A stretch of 63,141 nucleotides of DNA from Phycisphaerae bacterium (GTDB lineage Bacteria; Planctomycetota; Phycisphaerae; Sedimentisphaerales; Anaerobacaceae): the NCBI GenBank assembly GCA_030615025.1, contig JAUXAB010000015.1, positions 1 through 63,141 on the forward strand, written 5' to 3'. Below, one piece after another: positions 16,485 through 26,300 of the stretch (the first letter of the stretch is position 1; each line of letters opens with the position of its first letter). Under the pieces are notes generated by a model that was not told the origin of the DNA, ran no database searches, and saw only the letters and a program-made list of their open reading frames with translations. The translations under genes were made by a program, and so were the position numbers.

Positions 16485-17261
16485 ATGATGCGAACTGTGA
16501 AACTTTCGGCGTTTTTCATTGTATGTGCCTGTATCGTGCCGTTAGCCGGCTGTGGGCAGGAGCTGCAGGACCTGAAAATGCGAAACGCTGCACTGAACAA
16601 GAGAAAAGCGGACCTTGAGAGTGAACTGGGAGCTACCAAGCTGGGACTTGCGCAATTGAAAAGACAACTTTCTGATGCAAAACAACGGTCTGGTATCGAC
16701 GTAGACGCGCTGGAGCAAAAGATTGCTGCGCTTGAAGCACACCTGGAGAAGAGGGACGAGTTGATTGCGAGGATGCGGGAGCAGTGCCTTGGCGGAGTTC
16801 CTCTGCCGGTGGAACTCAGCACTATGCTGGAGGATTTTGCCAAGAGGGAGGAGATGGTTACCTACGATGCCAGCAGAGGTATAGTGAAGTTCAGGAGCGA
16901 TTTGCTTTTTGAAAAGGGTAGTGACACGGTGGCAGCTGCGGCGGCCGGGGCGGTTAGATCGCTCTGTGTAATTTTGAATTCCAAAGAAGGCAAAGAATTT
17001 GATGTGATAATTGCCGGCCATACCGACGATATTCCTATTCTCAAGCCTGCGACTCGCGTCAAACATCCGACCAACTGGCACCTTTCAGTGCACAGAGCTA
17101 TATCTGTGCTGAACATAATGGGCACGAGCAATGTTGACCAGAAGCGCATGAGTGTACGTGGCTTTGGCGAGTTACGGCCGATTGCGGAGAATAAGCCCGG
17201 CAAAAAAGGTAATCCACAAAACAGACGAGTCGAGATTTACATTGTCCCCCAGGGGATGTGA
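16485..17261 (+). CDS. OmpA-family peptidoglycan-binding lipoprotein
   Basis: 258 residues with a lipoprotein signal ending in LAGC at about 20-23. A coiled coil spans about 28-95 (heptads in LESELGATKLGLAQLKRQL). The C-terminal OmpA/MotB domain (about 132-256) contains FEKGSDTV, IIAGHTDDIPI and RGFGELRPIAENKPG, closing with NRRVEIYI. The domain anchors outer-membrane lipoproteins to peptidoglycan through diaminopimelate binding by a conserved Asp and Arg. The AAGGA site just upstream supports either of the two adjacent ATG codons. Confidence 0.88.
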   Translation: MMRTVKLSAFFIVCACIVPLAGCGQELQDLKMRNAALNKRKADLESELGATKLGLAQLKRQLSDAKQRSGIDVDALEQKIAALEAHLEKRDELIARMREQCLGGVPLPVELSTMLEDFAKREEMVTYDASRGIVKFRSDLLFEKGSDTVAAAAAGAVRSLCVILNSKEGKEFDVIIAGHTDDIPILKPATRVKHPTNWHLSVHRAISVLNIMGTSNVDQKRMSVRGFGELRPIAENKPGKKGNPQNRRVEIYIVPQGM

Positions 17262-17279
17262 TATTTCGTGAATAGTGAA

Positions 17280-17306
17280 TCGAGCCACGAGCTACGAAAC
17301 ACGACA
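17280..17306. repeat. Dispersed 'gccacgagctacgaaacacg' repeat abutting ndk
   Basis: The repeat unit runs directly into the ndk ATG and leaves no recognisable Shine-Dalgarno. It belongs to the same family as 14701-14760 and 45786-45818. Confidence 0.6.
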
Positions 17307-17768
17307 ATGGCAGAACGCACTTTAGTTATTATCAAGCCGGACTGCATCCAGCGGCATCTGGCCGGCGAAATAATTGGGCGATTCGAGAAAAAAGGCTTTA
17401 AGCTCGTTGCTGCAAAATTTATGCAAATCTCTGAAGAGCTGGCCCGCCAAGTCTATGCTGTTCATCAGGGGAAACCATTTTTTGAAGGTTTGGTAAAATT
17501 TCTGTCTTCGGCGCCGGTACTTGTAATGGTCTGGGAAGCTGAGGCCGTTATAGATATGGCCCGCAAGATGATGGGGGCCACTTTCGGCTACGATGCCGAG
17601 CCGGGCACTATTCGAGGGGACTTCGGCTGTTCGAAAGGATACAACCTCGTTCACGGCTCAGACAGTGCTGAATCGGCTGAGCAGGAAATCAACCTATTTT
17701 TCAGGCCCGATGAAATAGTCGATTACAAACTGACTGACTCGGACTGGCTCTACGGCAAAAACGATTAG
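17307..17768 (+). CDS. ndk: Nucleoside-diphosphate kinase
   Basis: 153 residues, close to family length. It transfers the gamma phosphate from ATP to nucleoside diphosphates through a phospho-histidine. The catalytic His is H116 in NLVHGSDS, with K10 in IIKPD and the glycine loop in EPGTIRGDF. The start at 17307 is chosen because homology begins at MAERTLVIIKPD; a GTG 39 bp upstream only adds repeat-encoded residues. Confidence 0.96.
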   Translation: MAERTLVIIKPDCIQRHLAGEIIGRFEKKGFKLVAAKFMQISEELARQVYAVHQGKPFFEGLVKFLSSAPVLVMVWEAEAVIDMARKMMGATFGYDAEPGTIRGDFGCSKGYNLVHGSDSAESAEQEINLFFRPDEIVDYKLTDSDWLYGKND

Positions 17769-18135
17769 TCCGCAAAGGACCAATCCCAGCTCAAAAGCCC
17801 TTCTGGCAGACAAGGTCTAAATAAGCAGAAACCCCGGATTACACATAGATTGAGCAGAACTTAGTAAAAAGGGCGGTCTTGGGCTGTGTCAAGGATGTGA
17901 TTTTGAGCATTTGCTCGTGGTTCTTTCTGGTATTTCTTACAATGAAAATCTGCGAGATAATACTTGATAAATCCGGGCAATGTTATTATGATATATGGTT
18001 TCGCCTATGGAAAAGTCCACATATAAAAACGTCTAAGTCTCATGGAGGAAAACTAACCACGGGTTACACGGAGGCGATGAATCAGTGAGAGCCGTGAAAT
18101 TGCCGGTTGAAATTGAGCATACAGGAGAGGCAAAA
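17769..18135. other. Intergenic region upstream of the carbohydrate locus
   Basis: No credible gene. It contains a candidate promoter (17964-17992) and, near the 3' end, an 'aaccacgggttacacggagg' dispersed repeat just before the ribosome-binding site of the next gene. A 69-codon open frame at 17879 lacks a site and family resemblance. Confidence 0.5.
17964..17992 (+). promoter_or_regulatory. Candidate sigma70 promoter for the carbohydrate locus
   Basis: TTGATA (17964-17969), a 17-bp spacer and TATGAT (17987-17992) lie about 145 bp upstream of the first DUF6807-DUF1080 gene. This is the only good match in the gap after ndk. Confidence 0.5.
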
Positions 18136-20004
18136 ATGGGAAATCGCATATCAATTCGCATTATTTCGATGTTTATTTTGGTTCTATCGGCGACATTAAC
18201 AAATCAATCGGTCGCTGACACTGAGCCGTTGGCAACAATCACTGTTGAAGCGGGAAAGCATACCAGAATCGACACGCCCGTATCTGTTACACTTGAAGGG
18301 ATACCTGAGGCCCTATCAAATGTTCCTATACAGTTATGCGAATTAGAGCTTGTGAGACGTTCCGGACGTCTACCGGTTGCGTCACAGATTGGACCGGGCA
18401 ATCCGCCGCGACTGTGGTGGATTCTATCGGGCACCACACCGGCCGGGAGCAAGCGAGTTTTTCAATTGTTCAAGAGCCCAGTTATGTCAATGCCAAGTAC
18501 TGTGGTCGAAGTGACAAAGGATGATTCGGTTCTGCAGATTCGACGAGGGGACACGAAGATTCTTCAGTACAACCATGCACCTGTACCGCCGCCGGAGGGG
18601 AAGAATCCACTTTACACGCGCAGCGGATTTATTCATCCGCTATGGTCGCCAAGGGGAGCAGTACTGACGAATATACATCCAGCTGACCACATACATCACA
18701 TCGGTATATGGATGCCGTGGACGAAGACAAAATTTGAAGGCAAAGAGGTGGATTTCTGGAATCTGGCCGGTGGTCAGGGTACGGTGCGCTTTGTGAAATT
18801 TGTCTCGACGACAAGTGGGCCTGTTTACGGTGGTTTTGAGGTGGAGCAGGAACACGTAGCTTTGAAGACTGCTGCCGGCGAGAAGGTTGTTCTCAAGGAA
18901 ACGTGGGATGTTCGAGTATACAATATCGGTGGGCCGGAGAAGGGTTACTGGCTGTGGGATTTCGTGTCCAGACAACACGTTGTCGCCGACAGTCCCCTAC
19001 ATCTGCCCGAGTATCGCTACGGTGGATTTGGCTTTAGAGGCGCCGCTGAATGGGAAGGTGAGAACGCCGCGTACCTGACCAGCGAGGGCAAGACGCGCAA
19101 GGATGGTCATGCGACACGGGCGTGCTGGTGTGATACGTCCGGACGAATCGACAGGGACTGGCAGGGCGTTACCTTCTACAGCCATCCGGAGAATTTCCGG
19201 CATCCGGAGCCGATGCGGATATGGCCTTCGGGGCAGGTGTTCTTCAATTGGGCACCTTCGCAGGCCGGGGACTGGGTAATGGAGCCGGGGAAAGAGTATG
19301 TTTTCCGATATCGGCAGTATGTGCACGAAGGTAAAGTCAAGGTTGCGGATGCGGAGCGCATCTGGCACGATTACGCTGAGCCGCCAAAAGTCAAACTGGA
19401 AAGGACATCGAAAGAGAAGGAGATTGTTCTTTTTGACGGCACAGATTTTTCGCACTGGACCGACCAAAACGGCAAACCGGTCCGGTGGGAGATTGTCGGT
19501 GATGCGATGAAGATCGTTCCCCGAAAAGGGAGCATTATGACAAAACGAAAATTCCGGGACTTCAAATTACACCTTGAATTCAAGCTTCCGCAGATGCCGC
19601 CAAACGTTAGAGGGCAGGGGCGTGGAAACAGCGGTGTTTATATCCAGCGTCGCTATGAAGTTCAGATTTTGGATTCTTACGGTTTAGAGACGATGAACAA
19701 CGGGTGTGGGTCGCTTTACAAACAAAGGGCGCCGGACAAGAACGCCTGTAAGAAGCCGGGCGAGTGGCAAAGCTACGATATTATTTTCCATGCCGCCCGC
19801 TTTGAGGGACAAGGCAACAATGCCAAAAAGGTGAAAGACGCTCGCATCACGATGCGGCATAACGGAGTTTTGATTCATGATGATGTGGCCGTACCGAACA
19901 AGACCGGCGCGGGACGCCAGGAAGGGCCTGAGCCGGGTCCCATTTTACTTCAGGAGCATGGGAACGAAGTGTGGTTTCGCAATATCCGTATAGTTCCACT
20001 TTGA
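18136..20004 (+). CDS. Secreted DUF6807 (PmoA-like) + DUF1080 fusion protein
   Basis: GGAGAGG lies upstream of the ATG at 18136. The 622-residue product has a Sec signal (about 1-28). A DUF6807 domain follows (about 30-415, containing SGFIHPLWSPRG and HPADHIHHIGIWMPW). The family is often mislabelled PmoA, but there are no membrane helices and no link to methane oxidation. Residues about 425-622 are DUF1080 (LFDGTDFSHWTDQNG, GRGNSGVYIQRRYEVQILDS and PILLQEHGNEVWFRNI), a concanavalin-like fold that includes 3-keto-disaccharide hydrolases. It heads a run of Gfo/Idh genes, consistent with hydrolysis of oxidised glycosides outside the cytoplasm. The domains are clear; the substrate is unknown. 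Confidence 0.85.
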   Translation: MGNRISIRIISMFILVLSATLTNQSVADTEPLATITVEAGKHTRIDTPVSVTLEGIPEALSNVPIQLCELELVRRSGRLPVASQIGPGNPPRLWWILSGTTPAGSKRVFQLFKSPVMSMPSTVVEVTKDDSVLQIRRGDTKILQYNHAPVPPPEGKNPLYTRSGFIHPLWSPRGAVLTNIHPADHIHHIGIWMPWTKTKFEGKEVDFWNLAGGQGTVRFVKFVSTTSGPVYGGFEVEQEHVALKTAAGEKVVLKETWDVRVYNIGGPEKGYWLWDFVSRQHVVADSPLHLPEYRYGGFGFRGAAEWEGENAAYLTSEGKTRKDGHATRACWCDTSGRIDRDWQGVTFYSHPENFRHPEPMRIWPSGQVFFNWAPSQAGDWVMEPGKEYVFRYRQYVHEGKVKVADAERIWHDYAEPPKVKLERTSKEKEIVLFDGTDFSHWTDQNGKPVRWEIVGDAMKIVPRKGSIMTKRKFRDFKLHLEFKLPQMPPNVRGQGRGNSGVYIQRRYEVQILDSYGLETMNNGCGSLYKQRAPDKNACKKPGEWQSYDIIFHAARFEGQGNNAKKVKDARITMRHNGVLIHDDVAVPNKTGAGRQEGPEPGPILLQEHGNEVWFRNIRIVPL

Positions 20005-20045
20005 GGCGAAGAAAATAATGTGTTAAAAAGGCAGGGAAAAGAACT

Positions 20046-21332
20046 ATGAAAAGCAAAAGAACCGGAAAAACAAACACGTTAAGCCGGCGGGAGTTTTTGA
20101 AAAGCTCGGCGGTTGCGGGAGCCATTTTTGCGGTGCCGACAATCGTTCCATCTTCGGTCTTCGGCGCTAATGCTCCGAGTAACCGCATTACGATAGGAAG
20201 CATCGGCTTAGGAGGGATGGGGACAGGTAATATGAAGGGATTCAAAGGCAAATCCGGAGCGGAGGTGGTCGCGGTTTGTGATGTCGATGCCGGCCATCGG
20301 GAGAAAGCGCGTCAGATAGCGGGCCTGGATGAGAAGTCCTCTTACAATGATTTTCGGGATTTGATATCACGGGACGATATCGACGCGGTAGTGGTTGCTA
20401 CGCCGGACCACTGGCATGTGCCGGTTTCGATTGCAGCAGTTAAGGCGGGCAAGGATGTGTACTGCGAAAAGCCGCTTACGCTGACCATAGGCGGGGGGCG
20501 TGCCCTTGCTGATGCGGTAAGACGCTATGGGCGGGTGCTGCAAACAGGTTCTCAGCAGCGTTCGGGCAGCGAGTTTCGCAACGCCTGTGAATTGGTCCGC
20601 AACGGCCGGATAGGCAAACTCCACACCATCATAGTTGAAATTCACGGCAACAACCGGACGTGTCCGCCTACTTGGGAGGCTGAGCCGGTGCCGAAAGGGT
20701 TCGATTACGATATGTGGCTGGGCCCAGCGCCATGGGAGCCATATATCGAACAGCGATGTCACTATCAGTTCCGCTTTATCCTGGATTACTCCGGCGGCCA
20801 GATGACCAACTGGGGCGCTCATTATCTTGATATTGCCCAGTGGGGCAATGGCGCCGATGATACAGGCCCGGTAGAAATCGAGGGCAAAGGCGACTTCCCC
20901 CAAAGCGGGCTGTTCACGACCGCAAAGAAAGCGGACATAGAGTACACGTATGCCAACGGTGTCAAGTTGGTTCTCAAAACCGGTGGGGGAAATACACGTT
21001 TCGAAGGCAGCGAAGGATGGGTTTTTGTAACGCGCGGCAAAATAGACGCTGAACCGAAGTCGCTGCTAAAGGAAAAGATAGGGCCGGATGAAATTCACCT
21101 GTACAACAGCAGGGACCATAAGCAAAACTTCCTGGATTGTATTAAGAGCCGGAAGGACCCGATTGCGTCGGCTGAAATTGGGCACCGTTCTTCTACCGTC
21201 TGTCATCTGGGTAACATCGCGATGCTATTAGGGCGAAAAGTGAAATGGGACCCGAAGAAGGAACGCTTCATAAACGACACGGCGGCTGACAGCATGATAG
21301 CACGCAACATGCGGGCGCCGTGGAGGCTGTAG
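20046..21332 (+). CDS. Tat-exported Gfo/Idh/MocA oxidoreductase 1
   Basis: 428 residues. A twin-arginine signal (SRREFLKSSAVAGA) is followed by a Rossmann domain with IGLGGMGTGNM, an intact CEKPL motif (substrate/cofactor Lys), and the C-terminal domain with the active-site loop GGQMTNWGAHYLDIAQW. Family members oxidise or epimerise sugar hydroxyls with bound NAD(P). Exported members must keep the nucleotide bound through folding, as known for glucose-fructose oxidoreductase. The C-terminus ends in NMRAPWRL, placing it in the PMRxPWHL subgroup with the genes at 24969, 26380, 27775 and 29116. It starts 41 bp after the DUF6807-DUF1080 gene, so the two are probably co-transcribed. Confidence 0.92.
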   Translation: MKSKRTGKTNTLSRREFLKSSAVAGAIFAVPTIVPSSVFGANAPSNRITIGSIGLGGMGTGNMKGFKGKSGAEVVAVCDVDAGHREKARQIAGLDEKSSYNDFRDLISRDDIDAVVVATPDHWHVPVSIAAVKAGKDVYCEKPLTLTIGGGRALADAVRRYGRVLQTGSQQRSGSEFRNACELVRNGRIGKLHTIIVEIHGNNRTCPPTWEAEPVPKGFDYDMWLGPAPWEPYIEQRCHYQFRFILDYSGGQMTNWGAHYLDIAQWGNGADDTGPVEIEGKGDFPQSGLFTTAKKADIEYTYANGVKLVLKTGGGNTRFEGSEGWVFVTRGKIDAEPKSLLKEKIGPDEIHLYNSRDHKQNFLDCIKSRKDPIASAEIGHRSSTVCHLGNIAMLLGRKVKWDPKKERFINDTAADSMIARNMRAPWRL

Positions 21333-21376
21333 AAATGATTAGTGATAAATGATTAAGGATTATTAGGGGACGAGGT

Positions 21377-23557
21377 ATGAAGAGCAAAAGAAAATTTGTG
21401 GGCGCGGTACTTGTGATTGGGGTGGTCTTTGGTTTGGCTGGTGCGAGTGAGGCACAGGAGATTCGTCTTAGAGTTTCAGGGGCGAAGGTCGATTGTGTCG
21501 ATGTCCCTGTTCACGCAGATATTGAGCTGCCCGAACGATTGGCTAATGTGCCTGTTGAGTATATCGGCGTCGAGCTAAGGCAACAGGGCGGTGCGAAGGT
21601 CGTACCAGGGCAGATTGTGATGGGCAGAGAAAGACAAGCGGAACTGTGGTGGGTAATGCCGCGGGTAAAGGCAAATAGCATAACGAGGTGGACTGCTGCC
21701 TTGAGCCGGAGGGAGAAAGCAGACAAGGAGGTATTTTCCTGGAAAGATAAAGAAGGCCAATATCTGGATTTGCTTTTCGATGGGCGTAAGGTGACACGCT
21801 ATATGTATGCACTTGACAGGTCAACGAAGCAGCGGGTGTTAGAGACTTATAAAACATTTTTACATGTGTTCGACGCTGAGGGAGAGAACCTGCTGACGAA
21901 TGGGCCGGACGGCCTGCATCCGTATCTGACAAATAAGATTCTGTATCCGCACCATCGCGGGATATTCATCGGCTGGAACAGGTTGGAGTTCGGAGGGAAG
22001 AGATATGATTTCTGGCACATGGGGGAGCAAGGCAGAGTGCAGAAGGCACAGAGATTTCTGGAGCTGACGGCCGGGCCGGTCCTGGCAAAATCGAATTCGC
22101 TGGTTCACTGGAATAATAAAAACGGTGAGATGATTATTGCCGAACAGCGGGAAACGACAGTATTTCGTCAAGGTGACCCAACAGTCCTGCTGCTGGAATT
22201 CCGCACGCGGTTGAAAGCTGTTAGTGGTGACGTTTTTCTCGATGGCGACCCGGAACATGCCGGCTTTCAGTATCGCCCGCACGACGATGTCGCCAAGGGT
22301 GGTAAAGATGTGAAAGCGACTTACCTGTTTCATAAAGAAGGTATCAATCCTAAAAAGGACAAGGACCTCCCCTGGGCGGGGATGTCATACGGATTGAACG
22401 GCCGACGTTACAGTGTCCAGTACATGGATCATCCCGGCAATCCGAAGCCGGTCATCTATTCGGCGTATCGCGATTACGGACGGTTCGGTGCGTTCTTTAA
22501 GAAAGAAATCGGCGATGGTGAAACATTGACGCTGCGCTATCAGATTTTGGTGGTTGAAGGTGAAATGCCCGACCGGCAAGAGATGGCAAGTAAATATTCG
22601 GCATTTGTTGTCGGCCCAAAGGTTGAAGTAGTAAGTAGTGAACCTGCTATGGAAACTGCGGTAGCGAAAAAGCCAAGTCACATTATCGGTATAAATTATG
22701 CCGCATGGTACCCCAAAGGTTGGTGGGATGAGCCCGGAGCAGAAGGATACGGTCACGTTTGGCGGGTGCGTGAGGGGGTCTCCGCAAAAGACCGTCCCGG
22801 CGGCGTCAACCTAAACGCAAATCCTGTTAAGCCGCTATTTTCGCCCCATAGTGAGTACGGTGGGTGGAACAAGAAGGCAGTGCGGTGGGACATCCAACAG
22901 GCGCGCCGTGCCGGTATTACTACTTTTGCTATGACTGTGTCCCACGGCTTCAGGAAGGAATATCACCTTATGGGCGACGCTATTCTCGCTGAGAATTTTG
23001 GCTTTTTGGTCATGGCTGACGCAAGACTTACTGATGATGAGCTCATTCGGTACCTTCGCCGATGGATCAGACATCCATTCTATCTCCGCATAGATGGTCG
23101 ACCTGTTGTATGGGTTTACGGTGGGTCGAAGCTTGCCGACAGGGAGCGTGTGGAGCTGGAGGTCGGAGAGCCAATCTATGCGATAGGTTCTCATGGCAGA
23201 TTCCGGGTGGACGTCTTTTGCAATTACAGTTGGATTGTGGACATTTTTGACCCCTCAGGCCGCGCTGAGCCCAGATATCGAGATTTGAGCAAGCGGAAGG
23301 TATCATTCGCGCCCATTATGACCGCTATGTTCACCGGCGGGGGACAGAGCACTTCCTGGGATGCCGATCGCTGGCGGAGATATTGGGGAATTGTCGTCCG
23401 TTATCCCCAAAACAACCCCCATGCTGATATCTACGCCGTCATCTGGAACGAGATCTTCGAGACCAGTCTGATCCTTCCGACCCGAGAGTACAGCTATGAG
23501 CCTGTCGAGGTGACGAGGGAAATGGTGGAGAATTTAGGGTTAGTTAAGGGTAAGTGA
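21377..23557 (+). CDS. Secreted DUF6807 + GH99-like (endo-mannosidase-like) fusion protein
   Basis: 726 residues with a Sec signal (about 1-26, ending ASEAQ). The DUF6807 domain (about 28-415) contains LYPHHRGIFIGWNRLEFGG. From about 432 a TIM-barrel-like region resembles GH99/GH71-type glycan hydrolases. It begins IGINYAAWYPKGWWDEPG and has WDIQQARRAGITTFAM, GRPVVWVYGG and YAVIWNEIFETS, the last with a plausible catalytic Glu. GH99 enzymes act on alpha-mannosides through an epoxide-type mechanism; the substrate here is not predictable. The GH assignment is by motif resemblance only. Confidence 0.7.
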   Translation: MKSKRKFVGAVLVIGVVFGLAGASEAQEIRLRVSGAKVDCVDVPVHADIELPERLANVPVEYIGVELRQQGGAKVVPGQIVMGRERQAELWWVMPRVKANSITRWTAALSRREKADKEVFSWKDKEGQYLDLLFDGRKVTRYMYALDRSTKQRVLETYKTFLHVFDAEGENLLTNGPDGLHPYLTNKILYPHHRGIFIGWNRLEFGGKRYDFWHMGEQGRVQKAQRFLELTAGPVLAKSNSLVHWNNKNGEMIIAEQRETTVFRQGDPTVLLLEFRTRLKAVSGDVFLDGDPEHAGFQYRPHDDVAKGGKDVKATYLFHKEGINPKKDKDLPWAGMSYGLNGRRYSVQYMDHPGNPKPVIYSAYRDYGRFGAFFKKEIGDGETLTLRYQILVVEGEMPDRQEMASKYSAFVVGPKVEVVSSEPAMETAVAKKPSHIIGINYAAWYPKGWWDEPGAEGYGHVWRVREGVSAKDRPGGVNLNANPVKPLFSPHSEYGGWNKKAVRWDIQQARRAGITTFAMTVSHGFRKEYHLMGDAILAENFGFLVMADARLTDDELIRYLRRWIRHPFYLRIDGRPVVWVYGGSKLADRERVELEVGEPIYAIGSHGRFRVDVFCNYSWIVDIFDPSGRAEPRYRDLSKRKVSFAPIMTAMFTGGGQSTSWDADRWRRYWGIVVRYPQNNPHADIYAVIWNEIFETSLILPTREYSYEPVEVTREMVENLGLVKGK

Positions 23558-23897
23558 ACTAAAGTGCCTAAAGTGAGCTAAAGTGAAAAAAAATAATCCA
23601 TAACTTTAGGCACTCCAAACTTTATGTCTAATGCAGTGCTTTGAAGAGGTGGTAATAATTTTCGCAGAAAATTGGATTGCGTAACAACTGCTGCTGGTTA
23701 TAATAGATAATCTTTGAGGATAGCAGCGAAAATGAAGTTTGCTTCATCTGAGCGTAAGTCTTTTTAGAAAAGGCAGTTACGTGGCAGTTCTGACCGGAAC
23801 GGAGGGAATTGCAATAAAATACTGCTTGTAAGCGTTTTTACCTGTAGAGGAACGCATTTTACGGAAAGCTTTTGACATATTTTAAGGAGAATGACAA
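23558..23897. other. Intergenic region with 'aaagtg' repeats and a promoter
   Basis: 340 bp without a gene. The first 35 bp hold tandem-like 'gtgcctaaagtgagctaaag' units, a dispersed repeat whose inverse ('ctttaggcac') follows at about 23605. A promoter candidate lies at 23677-23704, leaving a leader of about 190 nt that includes a gaagtttgcttc hairpin. Confidence 0.5.
23677..23704 (+). promoter_or_regulatory. Candidate sigma70 promoter of the epimerase gene
   Basis: TTGCGT (23677-23682), a 16-bp spacer and a perfect TATAAT (23699-23704) lie about 190 bp upstream of the epimerase ATG. Confidence 0.55.
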
Positions 23898-24902
23898 ATG
23901 GCAAGAGCTGTAACACTTTTCACTGGACAGTGGGCGGATTTGCCACTGGAAAAACTGGCCCAAAAGGCGGCAAGCTGGGGCTACGACGGGCTGGAGTTAG
24001 CTTGCTGGGGCGACCACTTCGATGTGGACAAGGCCCTGAGCGACCGCAGCTACTGCAAGGCCAAGCGTGAGCTGCTGAAAAAGTACGGCCTTAAAGTGTT
24101 CGCGATCTCGACGCACCTGGTTGGCCAGGCTGTGTGCGACAATATCGACGAACGTCATAAGGCAATCCTGCCCGCGGATGTCTGGGGCGACGGCGACCCT
24201 GAGGGTGTCCGCAAGCGTGCAGCCCAGAAGGTAATCGATGCTGCCAAGGCCGCGAAGAAGCTGGGCGTAAAGGTGGTCAATGGTTTTACGGGAAGCTCGA
24301 TCTGGCACATGCTTTACTCGTTCCCGCCGGCCTCACCAGAGGCGATCCAGGCAGGCTACGACGATTTCGGGAGACGGTGGCGGCGCATTCTCAACGCCTT
24401 CAAGGCAGAGGGTGTGAAGTTCGCTCTGGAAGTTCACCCGACGGAAATCGCGTTTGACATTGCCTCAGCCCAGCGTGCCGTTAAAGCCATCAGAGGCCAC
24501 AGGTCCTTTGGCTTCAACTACGACCCCAGTCATCTCGGTTACCAGGGCGTGGACTACGTCAAGTTCATCCGTACCTTCCCTGACCGCATCTTCCACGCCC
24601 ATATGAAGGACGTCTGGTGGGGACACGGCGACGGCACGGTTGGTGTGTTCGGCGGCCATACCGAGTTTGCCGACCCGCGCCGCTACTGGGACTTCCGCTC
24701 GATTGGTCACGGCGATATCAATTTCGAGGAGATTATTGTGGCCTTGAATGATATCGGCTACCAGGGGCCGCTTTCGGTAGAGTGGGAAGACAGCCGAATG
24801 GACCGTGAACACGGTGCAAAAGAAGCCTGCGAGTTCATCAGAAGGGCAGATTTCAAGCCGTCACAGGTCGCCTTCGACGCGGCATTTGAGAAAAAGAAAT
24901 AA
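23898..24902 (+). CDS. Sugar phosphate isomerase/epimerase (xylose-isomerase-like TIM barrel)
   Basis: 334 residues, no signal peptide, with AAGGAG upstream. The four metal ligands of this family are visible: Glu in ALEVHPTE, Asp/His in NYDPSHLGY, His in FHAHMKD and Glu in SVEWED. Such enzymes isomerise or epimerise free or keto sugars through an enediolate. It lies between secreted DUF6807 and exported Gfo/Idh genes, so it may process an imported product of the pathway. Base use is richer in G/C at third positions than in neighbours, which may mean high expression or a different origin. Confidence 0.88.
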   Translation: MARAVTLFTGQWADLPLEKLAQKAASWGYDGLELACWGDHFDVDKALSDRSYCKAKRELLKKYGLKVFAISTHLVGQAVCDNIDERHKAILPADVWGDGDPEGVRKRAAQKVIDAAKAAKKLGVKVVNGFTGSSIWHMLYSFPPASPEAIQAGYDDFGRRWRRILNAFKAEGVKFALEVHPTEIAFDIASAQRAVKAIRGHRSFGFNYDPSHLGYQGVDYVKFIRTFPDRIFHAHMKDVWWGHGDGTVGVFGGHTEFADPRRYWDFRSIGHGDINFEEIIVALNDIGYQGPLSVEWEDSRMDREHGAKEACEFIRRADFKPSQVAFDAAFEKKK

Positions 24903-24968
24903 AACTTCGAGGGTTCTAAACAGATTATTTTGGGTTGCGCGGTCGCTAAAATTGCAGGAAGAGTGGTT

Positions 24969-26300
24969 ATGAGTAACAAAAGCAATATTAGCCGGCGCCG
25001 GTTCCTTGGAAAAGCAGCCGGTGCGTCCGCAGCTGTAGTGGGCTTTCCGTATGTTGTTGCCTCATCAGCTCTGGGCCAGCGCGCCCGAGTCGCGGCGAGC
25101 AATCGGATTACTATGGGCTGTATCGGCGTTGGTGGTGAGAGGCCCGGCGGCCAGGGCACCGCTGACATGCAGGGTTTCCTGGGCAGAGATGATGTGCAGG
25201 TTGTTGCGGTCTGTGATGTTGATACCGTTCATCGCAATCGAGCCCGTGATATTGTCAATGAGAAGTACGGCAACAAGGATTGTTCCACATATAATGATTT
25301 CCGGCAGCTTCTGGCGCGGGAGGATATCGACGCCGTATCAATAGTTGTGCCGGACCATTGGCACGCTATCGTTGCGGTTATGGCTGCTCGGCGCGCTCTG
25401 GACATTTTTTCCCAGAAGCCTTTAGCTTACAGTATCGCTGAGGGCCGGGCGATTTGCGAAGCCGTAAAGAAGTACGGCGTGGTATGGCAAACCGGCAACA
25501 GCATGCGTTCGAGCAGGAATGTGCGTTTTGCCTGCGAATTAGTGCGCAACGGGCGAATCGGCAAGGTGCACACCGTGAAGGTGGGGCTGCCCAATGTCAA
25601 CAGAGTAGCTGATAATGGCGACAGAATTCGTCGTGAGACAAAGCCTGCGGCGGTGCCTGAAGGCCTTGATTATGATATGTGGCTGGGTCCTGCGCCCTGG
25701 ACAGCTTACAGTCCGGGTCGGTGCCACTGGAACTTCCGCTGGGTGGGTGACTACTCCGGGGGACAGATAACCGACTGGGCCGGTCACTATTGCGATGTCG
25801 CTCAATGGGGCATGGGTACGGAGTTGACCGGGCCGATTGAAATCGAAGGTGAGGGTATTTTTCCAACTGATAGTCTTTTTGATACGGTTGAGAATTATCG
25901 TTTTGTTTGCAAGTACGCCGAAGGGTTCACGATGATTGTGGCCGGGCGTTTCAAGGATGGTGTTCGGTTCGAGGGCAGCGAAGGGTGGATTTATGTAAAT
26001 CACCAGGAACTGGATGCGCAGCCGAAATCGCTTCTGGACTCGGCCATTGGAACGGATGAAATTCATCTGTATAAGAGTAACGACCACAAAGGTAATTTCC
26101 TTGATTGTATTCGCACGCGGGCGGAAACGGCTTCGCCTGCAAAGATTGCGCAGCGGTCTGTCTCTGTCGGCCACTTAGGCTTGGTTGCCATAAGGTTGGG
26201 GCGCAAGCTCAAATGGAACCCTAAGAAGGAACTATTTGTCAACGACTCCGAAGCTGACCGTTTGTTGTCACGGCCGATGCGCAGCCCATGGCACCTTTGA
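24969..26300 (+). CDS. Tat-exported Gfo/Idh/MocA oxidoreductase 2 (QKP variant)
   Basis: Start at 24969 after GGAAGAG; 443 residues. The Tat signal is ISRRRFLGKAAGASAAVVG, then SSALG. The usual EKP motif reads FSQKPLAYS, so the Glu is replaced by Gln while the Lys stays. The active-site loop is GGQITDWAGHYCDVAQW, and the end RPMRSPWHL places it in the PMRxPWHL subgroup. The signal region is almost identical at DNA level to those of the next two paralogues. Confidence 0.92.
   Translation: MSNKSNISRRRFLGKAAGASAAVVGFPYVVASSALGQRARVAASNRITMGCIGVGGERPGGQGTADMQGFLGRDDVQVVAVCDVDTVHRNRARDIVNEKYGNKDCSTYNDFRQLLAREDIDAVSIVVPDHWHAIVAVMAARRALDIFSQKPLAYSIAEGRAICEAVKKYGVVWQTGNSMRSSRNVRFACELVRNGRIGKVHTVKVGLPNVNRVADNGDRIRRETKPAAVPEGLDYDMWLGPAPWTAYSPGRCHWNFRWVGDYSGGQITDWAGHYCDVAQWGMGTELTGPIEIEGEGIFPTDSLFDTVENYRFVCKYAEGFTMIVAGRFKDGVRFEGSEGWIYVNHQELDAQPKSLLDSAIGTDEIHLYKSNDHKGNFLDCIRTRAETASPAKIAQRSVSVGHLGLVAIRLGRKLKWNPKKELFVNDSEADRLLSRPMRSPWHL

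Noticed and set aside
17879..18088. 69-codon frame before the DUF6807-DUF1080 gene
   Set aside because: It contains the candidate promoter and a dispersed repeat, and no family resemblance was seen.
18136..23557. Methane monooxygenase subunit (PmoA) reading of the DUF6807 proteins
   Set aside because: PmoA is an integral membrane protein; these are secreted soluble proteins with no membrane helices beyond the signal, and no pmoB/pmoC is nearby.
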